This document shows, piece by piece, positions 1 through 5,851 of a stretch of 8,656 nt of DNA. Positions within the stretch are counted from its first letter, which is position 1, and each line of letters begins with the position of its first letter. Made by a program: the position numbers and the translations under genes. The DNA is from an uncultured Zetaproteobacteria bacterium (GTDB lineage Bacteria > Pseudomonadota > Zetaproteobacteria > Mariprofundales > Mariprofundaceae). Location: the NCBI GenBank assembly GCA_913056285.1, contig CAJXNE010000085.1, forward strand, positions 1 to 8,656, in the 5' to 3' direction. The notes beneath the pieces are model-generated. The model saw only the letters and a program-made list of their open reading frames with translations. It was not told the DNA's origin and searched no databases.

Positions 1-618
1 CGCAGATGCATCCGACAGTTTTTCCACCGCAATCAGTTCAGCCAAATCATCCGGCGAGCGACGCGATATTTTCGCAGTCCAGGTTTCCAGCGCAGCTGTA
101 CTGCCGGCCACCAGCGCCTTGAGCAGGCCGATATGACCGACCTGCAATACCGGTTTTCTGAAACCTGCCGCCAGCATAGTGCGTGCCGCCAGATGCATAA
201 CTTCGATATCGCCATCGTGCCCTGCCACGCCGAGACATTCCACACCGGTTTGCCACTGCTGGCGGGAACCGCCACGCACATCCGGTCTGGCCAGCATCAC
301 TGTGCCGGAATAGCAGAGTTTCAGAATGGATTCATGCTGCAAACGGGTGGCGGCAATACGCGCAATCTGGGGCGTCATATCCGAACGAATGGCCAGCGTA
401 CCGGCACCGGCCGGATCGGAAAACACCACAGTCTGATCGGCCAGAAAACGGCCTGCGCCGGAGTGCATTGAATCCGGACGCTCCAGCATCGGCGAAATCA
501 CTTCTTCATAACCGGCTTCATCAAACAACGACAGGATATCGCCCTGCAAGTTACGTAACGCTTTGGCCTGTGCGCCGAATGCGTCATTCAGGCCGATAAT
601 CGGCTTATGCGTCGGCAT
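1..618 (-). CDS. hisZ: ATP phosphoribosyltransferase regulatory subunit HisZ (3' end outside window)
   Basis: HisZ is a catalytically inactive paralogue of histidyl-tRNA synthetase that pairs with short-form HisG in the cytoplasm and makes the first enzyme of histidine biosynthesis active and feedback-controlled. The first 206 codons are visible and open to the left edge. The protein begins MPTHKPIIGLNDAFG. It carries the class-II-synthetase-like motif RSDMTPQIAR at residues 78-87 and QTGVECLG at about 123-130, both typical of HisZ/HisS; the TPQIAR form favours HisZ over HisS. The start is the ATG at 618-616, which overlaps the serA stop as TGATG. GGGAGA lies 6 nt upstream, at 630-625, inside serA, so translation is probably coupled. 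The rest of the gene (families usually reach about 320-400 aa) lies outside. Function is inferred from family motifs; a HisS-like identity is the only real alternative. Confidence 0.9.
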   Translation of the reverse strand, partial: MPTHKPIIGLNDAFGAQAKALRNLQGDILSLFDEAGYEEVISPMLERPDSMHSGAGRFLADQTVVFSDPAGAGTLAIRSDMTPQIARIAATRLQHESILKLCYSGTVMLARPDVRGGSRQQWQTGVECLGVAGHDGDIEVMHLAARTMLAAGFRKPVLQVGHIGLLKALVAGSTAALETWTAKISRRSPDDLAELIAVEKLSDASA

Positions 619-2207
619 CACATATCTCCCAACTCAGCATAACGCACCATCAACATATCCGGCAAATCGGCCAGTTGATCCAGCACCGCCTGAGTCGGCG
701 GCGTGTCCACCTGAATCAATGCGACCGCAGAATCTGCATCCTCACGACGACCGAGCCTGAAATCGCCAATATTGATGCCTGACGCCGACAATACACCGCC
801 CATTGCAGCAATCATGCCCGGCTTATCCTCATTCTGAATCACAATCAGGTTACCTTCGGGCGTCATTTCCACTTCGCAGGTGTCGAAGCTGACAAATCGC
901 GGACGGGTTTCATCAAACAGCGTGCCCGATACGCAGCGAGATCCTTCATCGCCTTCCACTTCAAGCCTGATCAGGGTGGCAAAGTTTTCCGGCGTTTCGC
1001 AGGCAAATTCCGCCACTTCGATACCGCGATCCTTGGCCAGCATGCCAGCATTGACCGCATTGACATCTTCCATGCTCTGAGACAACAAACCCTGCAACAT
1101 CGTATTGATCAACGGTTTACGATTGATATGTGAGGCATTGCCCTCAAAGCAGGCTTTTACACGCGAATAACCCGGTTTCATGGTCTGCCCGATAAAGCGG
1201 CCCATGCGTTCGGACAGCAATAGATATGGAGCCAGCAAACGCTGCTCTTCTTCCGACAGGGACGGCACATTCACCGCATTTTTCACGATACCGGAGAGTA
1301 GGTAATCGGACATCTGTTCTGCCACCTGCACAGCCACATTCTCCTGCGCCTCATCGGTGGAAGCGCCGATGTGCGGTGTAAAACTAATGTTATCGAGTTC
1401 AAACAGACGATTGTCGCGAGCCGGTTCACTGGCATACACATCAAGGGCTGCCGCACGCAAATGGCCGGATTTACACGCGTCATAGAGTGCATCCTCATCG
1501 ACAATGCCGCCCCGGGCACAGTTGACGATCATCGATCCTTTTTTCATACGTCCAATCACATCTGCGTTAATCAGATTGCGGGTTGCATCGAGCAGCGGCA
1601 CATGGATGGTCAGCACATCGACTGTTTCAGCCAGTTCGGCGACAGTTTCCACCTTGGTCACACCCATGGCTGCGGCGCGCTCATCGGAGATAAACGGATC
1701 ATAGACAAACACGGTCATGTGCAAACCCTTGAGCCGATCGCACACAATCGCGCCAATATTGCCCGCGCCAATCACACCGGCCTTTTTACCGGTCAGTTCC
1801 ATACCCATAAAACGGGCCTTTTCCCAACGCCCTGCCTTGGTCGATGCCGAGGCCTGCGGAATCATGCGCGCTGCCGCCACGATATGGGATACAGCCAGTT
1901 CAGCCGTGGTAATTGTGTTACCGAATGGCGTATTCATGACCACGATACCGCGCCGCGAACAGCCTTCGATATCGATATTATCCACGCCGATACCAGCCCT
2001 GCCAATCACCTTGACGCGCCTGGATGCTTCCAAAAGCGCGCCTTTCAGCGTCGTCGAGGAACGCACTGCGATGGCGTCGTAATCGCCTGCAATAGAGATC
2101 TTCTCTTCATCGGACAGCCCCGGTTTGTAATCCACATCTACGCCGCGCGCCTTGAACACTTCAATGGCGCGGCTACTCATCTTGTCCGCAATCCAGACCT
2201 TAGGCAT
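618..2207 (-). CDS. serA: D-3-phosphoglycerate dehydrogenase, long form with ACT domain
   Basis: This enzyme oxidises 3-phosphoglycerate to 3-phosphohydroxypyruvate with NAD+, the first committed step of serine synthesis, in the cytoplasm. At 529 aa it is the long type known from Mycobacterium, not the roughly 410-aa E. coli type. The Rossmann motif GAGNIG is at 147-152, with D170 placed to bind the NAD ribose. The D-2-hydroxyacid dehydrogenase catalytic residues are R232 (NCARGG), E261 (SEPARD) and H279 (TPHIGAS). Residues about 317-452 form the intervening (ASB) domain, and 455-529 form an ACT domain (VIQNEDKPGMI), the usual serine feedback site. The start is supported by AAGGAGAGGG at 2220-2211, 3 nt before the ATG. 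The stop overlaps the hisZ start by one base, so the two are one operon. Serine inhibition is inferred from the domain content. Confidence 0.97.
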   Translation of the reverse strand: MPKVWIADKMSSRAIEVFKARGVDVDYKPGLSDEEKISIAGDYDAIAVRSSTTLKGALLEASRRVKVIGRAGIGVDNIDIEGCSRRGIVVMNTPFGNTITTAELAVSHIVAAARMIPQASASTKAGRWEKARFMGMELTGKKAGVIGAGNIGAIVCDRLKGLHMTVFVYDPFISDERAAAMGVTKVETVAELAETVDVLTIHVPLLDATRNLINADVIGRMKKGSMIVNCARGGIVDEDALYDACKSGHLRAAALDVYASEPARDNRLFELDNISFTPHIGASTDEAQENVAVQVAEQMSDYLLSGIVKNAVNVPSLSEEEQRLLAPYLLLSERMGRFIGQTMKPGYSRVKACFEGNASHINRKPLINTMLQGLLSQSMEDVNAVNAGMLAKDRGIEVAEFACETPENFATLIRLEVEGDEGSRCVSGTLFDETRPRFVSFDTCEVEMTPEGNLIVIQNEDKPGMIAAMGGVLSASGINIGDFRLGRREDADSAVALIQVDTPPTQAVLDQLADLPDMLMVRYAELGDM

Positions 2208-2230
2208 TAGCCCTCTCCTTCAAAAAAACC

Positions 2231-2236
2231 TTTATA
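2231..2236 (-). promoter_or_regulatory. Possible -10 element for serA-hisZ
   Basis: On the minus strand TATAAA lies 23 bp before the serA ATG, which would give a leader of about 17 nt containing the AAGGAGAGGG ribosome site. No good -35 hexamer sits 16-18 bp upstream, so this is a weak call. The real promoter may lie elsewhere in the long intergenic region. Confidence 0.25.
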
Positions 2237-2301
2237 CCACCAAGAAACGCTCAAAAGACACGAAGTATGTCTATTCGTGATAAATTAAACTCAGACCCTG
2301 G
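2233..2301. repeat. Possible degenerate dispersed intergenic repeat next to serA
   Basis: Two adjacent stretches resemble sequences I recall as recurring between genes in many proteobacterial genomes. The first is an ACCACCAAGA...GACACGAAG block (2237-2265). The second is GATAAATTAAACTCAGACCC (2279-2298), which resembles the GATAAATTxxxxTCAGA(C/G) flanks common around REP-associated tyrosine transposases. No transposase is present. This is recognition by eye from memory, with no copy number available from a single window; both could be chance resemblance. Confidence 0.3.
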
Positions 2302-2665
2302 CCAATCAAGCATGCAACCAAACACTCAGGCATTGACAGCGCTGTTGCAAACGGAGTGCGCAGGCACTCTATAGCCGCTCGACTGAGGGTCAACTTACCT
2401 GTCACTTGCCTGTCACAGGAATGCCGACTACTGCAGTCTCCCCGTTCTTTCTCCCCAAATAGTTGATTGCAATGGCGAGAGCCCCTCATCGTTGACCAGC
2501 ATGTGCATATCTTCCAGCCAACGCCCCTCACCAAGCAAGATCAGTCTCCATGCCTGAGCATCTCTTTACCCGGTTTATGATGTTGCTTTGTCCCTCAATA
2601 AGCTCTACCCCACCATACCAACGGGGTTGCTTTCTATTACTGCAAGCCAATGTCGCATGCAAGTA
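2302..2665. other. Intergenic stretch without a supportable gene
   Basis: This stretch separates divergently transcribed serA and cydP. A minus-strand reading frame spans 2271-2534 (87 codons, TTG start), but its Cys/Arg-rich composition, lack of a ribosome site and absence of any family motif make it unlikely to be a gene. Small structures seen are a perfect 6-bp hairpin GAGTGC-GCAG-GCACTC at 2354-2369, the direct repeat CCTGTCACTTG/CCTGTCACAGG at about 2399-2420, and a 5-bp ACCCC...GGGGT inverted repeat near 2607-2627. A short minus-strand frame beginning about 2538 reads GEGRWLEDMHML before a stop near 2434. It could be a remnant of a degraded gene, but I cannot assign it. Confidence 0.5.
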
Positions 2666-2693
2666 TTGACATATTATTTTATTCTAATATAAT
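2666..2693 (+). promoter_or_regulatory. Consensus sigma-70 promoter of the cydPABX operon
   Basis: TTGACA (2666-2671) and TATAAT (2688-2693) are both exact consensus hexamers, separated by 16 bp of very AT-rich sequence. The expected transcription start is A2699 or A2701, only 3-5 nt before the cydP ATG at 2704. It is the only strong plus-strand promoter I see before the oxidase genes. I see no obvious FNR (TTGAT-N4-ATCAA) or ArcA site in the adjacent upstream sequence, although both regulate cyd in enterobacteria. Confidence 0.85.
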
Positions 2694-2704
2694 TCTCTAT
2701 ATTA
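2685..2704. promoter_or_regulatory. Inverted repeat across the -10 box and start site (candidate operator)
   Basis: TAATATA-N6-TATATTA is a perfect 7-bp-arm inverted repeat. It covers the -10 hexamer, the predicted transcription start and the first base of the cydP start codon. A dimeric repressor bound here would block initiation. The arms are purely A/T in an A/T-rich stretch, so chance symmetry is quite possible. No regulator family is identifiable from the half-site. Confidence 0.4.
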
Positions 2705-2883
2705 TGAGTAATAAGCTGACCCGCGAACTCGCTGCCGCCCTGGCAATCAAAGTGCTGTTCATCATACTGATATGGCAGACGTTCTTTTCCGGGCCATCCC
2801 TGGAAATGAACACCAAAGAGCAAATCCTGGGCGGAATAAACAGTGCTACGGTTACTACAGGAATAAAAGGAGAGACCCGATAA
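2704..2883 (+). CDS. cydP: Cytochrome bd oxidase putative small subunit CydP
   Basis: This 59-residue membrane protein is encoded immediately before cydA. It begins MSNKLTRELAAALAIKV, has one transmembrane helix at about residues 8-28 (ending WQTFFSG), and a hydrophilic tail. The LxREL...K...W..FF pattern and its place upstream of cydA match the small family annotated as CydP, a putative accessory subunit of the bd quinol oxidase; its exact role is not established. An in-frame ATG at 2650 would add 18 residues, but that extension lies upstream of and inside the promoter hexamers and is not family-like, so 2704 is preferred. No Shine-Dalgarno sequence precedes it, and the mRNA would start only a few bases earlier, so translation may be leaderless. 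Its stop overlaps the cydA start as TAATG. Confidence 0.8.
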   Translation: MSNKLTRELAAALAIKVLFIILIWQTFFSGPSLEMNTKEQILGGINSATVTTGIKGETR

Positions 2884-4406
2884 TGGATTCGCTTGTTGAA
2901 ATTTCGCGGATGCAATTTGCATTTACCGCACTGGTTCATTTTGTATTTGTACCACTCACGCTGGGGCTCAGTTTTCTACTGGTCATTATGGAAACTGTCT
3001 ATGTCATCACCGGCAATAAGATATATCGTAGTATGACACAGTTCTGGGGTAAGCTGTTCGGTATCAATTTTGCCATGGGCGTCGCCACTGGCCTGACGAT
3101 GGAGTTTCAGTTCGGCACCAACTGGGCCTATTACTCACACTATGTTGGCGATATTTTCGGCGTACCGCTGGCCATTGAAGGCATGATGGCATTCTTTCTT
3201 GAGTCTACATTTGTCGGCCTGTTTTTTGTCGGCTGGAAACGGCTAAGCAAATATCAGCATCTGCTGGTTACCTTCCTCGTGGCGCTGGGCTCAAATATGT
3301 CTGCATTGTGGATTTTGATCGCCAATGGCTGGATGCAGAACCCTGTCGGTGCTGCATTTAATGCCGAAACGATGCGTATGGAGTTAACCAATTTTTCCGA
3401 TCTCCTGTTTAACCCGGTCGCACAATCAAAATTCGTCCATACGGTGAGCGCCGGTTATGTCACCGGCAGCGTCTTTGTGCTGGCCATCAGCGCGTGGTAT
3501 CTGCTCAAGGGCAGACATATCGAATTTGCCAAACGCTCCTTTGCTATTGCAGCGGGCTTCGGGCTGGCAGGCATCGCTTCGGCAATCGTGCTGGGGGATG
3601 AGTCCGGTTACACCATCGGAGATGTACAGAAAGCCAAAATGGCGGCTATCGAGGCGGAGTGGGAAACCCAGCCGGCCCCGGCCAGCTTCACCCTCATCGG
3701 CCTGCCCGATCAGGATACGATGCAAACCCGTTATGCCATTCAGATTCCCTATGCGCTGGGACTGATTGCCACCCGCTCGATTGATGAACCGGTTGAAGGA
3801 CTCAAGGAGATCATCACACGTAATACAGCTCGCATCAAAGACGGCATCATCGCTTATGGTGCACTACAGCAAATGCACAAGGGACAAAAAGACGCAGCAA
3901 CCATTGCGCTGTTGAAGGCGCATGAGAATAATCTCGGTTATGCCCTGCTGCTGCGTAAATACACACCGAATGTGGTCGATGCCACTGATGCGCAGATTCA
4001 TGAGGCGGCCATGCACTCCGTACCGAGGGTGGCACCGCTGTTTTTCACCTTTCGCATCATGGTAGCCAGCGGTTTCACGTTGTTGCTGCTCTTCGTGCTG
4101 GCTGCATGGGCAGTCTATAAAAACAATTTCATGGATAAACCATGGCTGCTCAGAATGGCGCTATGGTCGCTGCCATTACCATGGCTTGCGGCAGAGTTGG
4201 GATGGTTTGTCGCTGAATACGGTCGGCAGCCGTGGACCATCAGCGGTATTTTACCAACGTGGCTATCCACATCGAGTCTCACTGCCGGCTCTGTCACCGC
4301 CAGCTTCATCGCCTTTGTGCTGTTCTACTCGGCACTAAGCGTTGGCGAGATGTATCTGATGATTAAATACGCCCGCAAGGGCCCTGCACTACTGAATGCA
4401 CATTGA
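2883..4406 (+). CDS. cydA: Cytochrome bd ubiquinol oxidase subunit I
   Basis: CydA carries all three haems (b558, b595, d) of the bd oxidase and the quinol-oxidising Q-loop, in the inner membrane. The 507-aa protein keeps the key residues at E. coli numbering: H19 (haem b595), H186 and M393 (haem b558), E99 and E107 (haem d/proton path), K252 and E257 (Q-loop quinol site, in GDVQKAKMAAIEAEW), and E445 with R448 in WFVAEYGRQPW. The Q-loop is the long, E. coli-like type. The start at 2883 is chosen because MDSLVEISRMQFAF matches the family N-terminus and AAGGAGAG (2867-2874) precedes it by 8 nt. An in-frame ATG at 2772 would add 37 unrelated residues read through cydP out of frame. It overlaps cydP by one base and lies 15 nt before cydB. 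Confidence 0.98.
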   Translation: MDSLVEISRMQFAFTALVHFVFVPLTLGLSFLLVIMETVYVITGNKIYRSMTQFWGKLFGINFAMGVATGLTMEFQFGTNWAYYSHYVGDIFGVPLAIEGMMAFFLESTFVGLFFVGWKRLSKYQHLLVTFLVALGSNMSALWILIANGWMQNPVGAAFNAETMRMELTNFSDLLFNPVAQSKFVHTVSAGYVTGSVFVLAISAWYLLKGRHIEFAKRSFAIAAGFGLAGIASAIVLGDESGYTIGDVQKAKMAAIEAEWETQPAPASFTLIGLPDQDTMQTRYAIQIPYALGLIATRSIDEPVEGLKEIITRNTARIKDGIIAYGALQQMHKGQKDAATIALLKAHENNLGYALLLRKYTPNVVDATDAQIHEAAMHSVPRVAPLFFTFRIMVASGFTLLLLFVLAAWAVYKNNFMDKPWLLRMALWSLPLPWLAAELGWFVAEYGRQPWTISGILPTWLSTSSLTAGSVTASFIAFVLFYSALSVGEMYLMIKYARKGPALLNAH

Positions 4407-4421
4407 TACAGGGAGTAAATC

Positions 4422-5555
4422 ATGTTCGATTATGAAACCTTAAAATTAATCTGGTGGGCGCTGGTCGGCATACTGCTGATCGGATTTGCACTCACCGATG
4501 GATTCGATCTGGGTGTGGGCGCCTTGCTGCGTATTGTCGGCAAAAATGACGAAGAACGTCGCGTCATCATCAATTGCGTCGGTCCGACATGGGACGGTAA
4601 TCAGGTCTGGCTGATTCTGGGGGCAGGCGCGGTATTCGCCGCCTGGCCGGTAGTCTATGCCGTCTCATTCTCGGTACTCTATCCGGCCATGCTGGCTGCC
4701 CTGTTTGCACTCTTCTTCCGACCCACAGGGTTTGAATACCGGAGCAAGCTGACCTCGTTGCAATGGCGCGGATTCTGGGACTGGGCATTGACGGCTGGCG
4801 GTGCCCTGCCGGCCATCGTGTTCGGCGCAGCTTTTGGTTTGATGCTGACCGGCATTCCGTTCCACTTTGATGCGGAAATGCGCGTGGTGATGGATGGCGG
4901 TATTCTCGACACCCTCTCCCCGTTCGCCATTCTGGCCGGACTGGTTTCACTGACCATGTTGATGATGCATGGCGCCGCCTTCCTGAATGTCAAAACCCGC
5001 GCCGCCGTACAAACACAGGCCAGACAAGCGCTGAGATTCGCTGCCATCGCGTTTATCGCACTCTTCGCGCTCGCCGGCTACTGGGTGATCTATCATCTTC
5101 AGGGCTATCATATCGCTACGATTGGCAACATGAATGCAGGCCTTGCGCCTACAGATAAACACGTAGTTATGGCCGTCGGCGCATGGATGCAAAATTTTTA
5201 TGATATGCCGTGGATGTGGATTGCCCCGGCGATGGGCTTTGCCGGGGCTCTGGCGGCTATCATGCTAGCTGCATTGCCTGTCACAGCGTTTCTGACTACC
5301 GGTATCAGTGTAACCGGTGTAGTTCTGACTGCTGGCTTCGCCCTGTTTCCATTCATGCTGCCCTCCAGCAGCTTGGCTGATCATAGCCTGACGGTATGGG
5401 ATGCGAGCTCCAGCGAACACTCACTTGGGCTGATGCTGATTGCCGCAGCGATTTTTGTGCCATTGATTCTCGCCTATACAACCTGGGTGTATCGCGTGCT
5501 GCGTGGCCCTGTTCTGGTTGAGGATGTTCGCCGTGATGAATACGGCATGTATTAA
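4422..5555 (+). CDS. cydB: Cytochrome bd ubiquinol oxidase subunit II
   Basis: CydB is the pseudosymmetric, haem-free partner of CydA in the inner-membrane bd oxidase and is needed for stable haem assembly and proton delivery. The 377-aa length matches E. coli CydB (379 aa). Conserved features are DGFDLG (D26, D29), GPTWDGNQVW (D58), FFRPTGF (R100), and the late MLPSSSLADHSLTVWDASSS segment at about 312-331. Several hydrophobic helices span the whole protein. AGGGAG at 4410-4415 supports the ATG at 4422. The gene follows cydA by 15 nt and precedes cydX by 12 nt, so the subunits are probably made from one transcript. I see no damage or missing conserved residues. Confidence 0.98.
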   Translation: MFDYETLKLIWWALVGILLIGFALTDGFDLGVGALLRIVGKNDEERRVIINCVGPTWDGNQVWLILGAGAVFAAWPVVYAVSFSVLYPAMLAALFALFFRPTGFEYRSKLTSLQWRGFWDWALTAGGALPAIVFGAAFGLMLTGIPFHFDAEMRVVMDGGILDTLSPFAILAGLVSLTMLMMHGAAFLNVKTRAAVQTQARQALRFAAIAFIALFALAGYWVIYHLQGYHIATIGNMNAGLAPTDKHVVMAVGAWMQNFYDMPWMWIAPAMGFAGALAAIMLAALPVTAFLTTGISVTGVVLTAGFALFPFMLPSSSLADHSLTVWDASSSEHSLGLMLIAAAIFVPLILAYTTWVYRVLRGPVLVEDVRRDEYGMY

Positions 5556-5567
5556 GGAGATAAGACA

Positions 5568-5693
5568 ATGTGGTATTTTGCATGGATTCTGGGTGTATTG
5601 CTGGCTTGCGCGATGGGCGTCCTGGCAGCTGTATGGTTTGAGTTTCACAAGGATGGTATAATGCCTGATAAAGATATGAAGCAACACCGGTAA
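5568..5693 (+). CDS. cydX: Cytochrome bd oxidase small subunit CydX
   Basis: This 41-residue single-helix protein begins MWYFAWILGVLLACAMGVLA, the signature N-terminus of the CydX/CbdX family (E. coli CydX is 37 aa). CydX packs against CydA in the inner membrane and stabilises the haems; loss lowers oxidase activity in E. coli. The helix covers about residues 4-24, followed by a charged tail containing E25 and ending KQHR. A strong ribosome site, TAAGGAGA (5553-5560), overlaps the cydB stop and sits 7 nt before the ATG, so translation is likely linked to cydB. It is the last gene of the operon. Its small size means length-filtered gene calling would miss it. Confidence 0.95.
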   Translation: MWYFAWILGVLLACAMGVLAAVWFEFHKDGIMPDKDMKQHR

Positions 5694-5696
5694 TGC

Positions 5697-5742
5697 GAGC
5701 ATGCGCGACTGAAAAGGCAGTTCACCTCAGTCGCGCATGCTC
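5697..5742. terminator. 16-bp perfect hairpin after cydX (end-of-operon structure)
   Basis: GAGCATGCGCGACTGA (5697-5712) and its exact complement TCAGTCGCGCATGCTC (5727-5742) flank a 14-nt loop. It begins 3 nt after the cydX stop, where a terminator is expected. Neither strand has a T-run after the stem (plus strand continues TACAAAAG), so it is not a canonical intrinsic terminator. It may instead protect the 3' end of the mRNA or act with Rho. Alternatively it could be a protein-binding palindrome. Confidence 0.55.
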
Positions 5743-5760
5743 TACAAAAGAGAGCCCTTC

Positions 5761-5832
5761 ACACCTGATCCATATGATAAGGATGTATGGCTTATCTTAT
5801 TGAAATAAAATATATAACTGGATTTCAGGTGT
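5761..5832. repeat. Nested inverted repeat between cydX and rmuC
   Basis: Outer arms ACACCTGATCC (5761-5771) and GGATTTCAGGTGT (5820-5832) pair apart from a two-base bulge. Inner arms GATAAG (5776-5781) and CTTATC (5791-5796) form a second hairpin within. It lies 19 bp past the rmuC stop on the rmuC side of a convergent gene pair, so it may form the 3' structure of the rmuC transcript. No T-run is visible. A small mobile repeat is another possibility. Confidence 0.4.
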
Positions 5833-5851
5833 CATGGATGAGTTCCCGGTT

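Noticed and set aside
133..471. A 112-codon plus-strand frame within hisZ
   Set aside because: It is antisense to a conserved HisZ reading frame and has no motif or ribosome site.
1371..2210. A 279-codon plus-strand frame opposite serA
   Set aside because: It mirrors a fully conserved serA on the other strand, has a His/Cys-rich low-plausibility composition and no family motif.
2394..2420. Direct repeat CCTGTCACTTG / CCTGTCACAGG as a start of a CRISPR or iteron array
   Set aside because: Only two adjacent partial copies, with no regular spacing or further units.
2271..2534. An 87-codon minus-strand frame with a TTG start between serA and cydP
   Set aside because: No ribosome site, unusual Cys/Arg-rich composition, no recognisable domain. 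Treated as non-coding.
2607..2627. ACCCC...GGGGT inverted repeat upstream of the cyd promoter
   Set aside because: Only 5-bp arms with an 11-nt loop and no T-run; easily expected by chance.
2650..2703. An 18-residue N-terminal extension of cydP from ATG 2650
   Set aside because: It spans the consensus promoter and lies upstream of the predicted transcription start, and the extra residues are not family-like.
2772..2882. A 37-residue N-terminal extension of cydA
   Set aside because: It is the out-of-frame reading of cydP. The family N-terminus and a strong ribosome site point to 2883.
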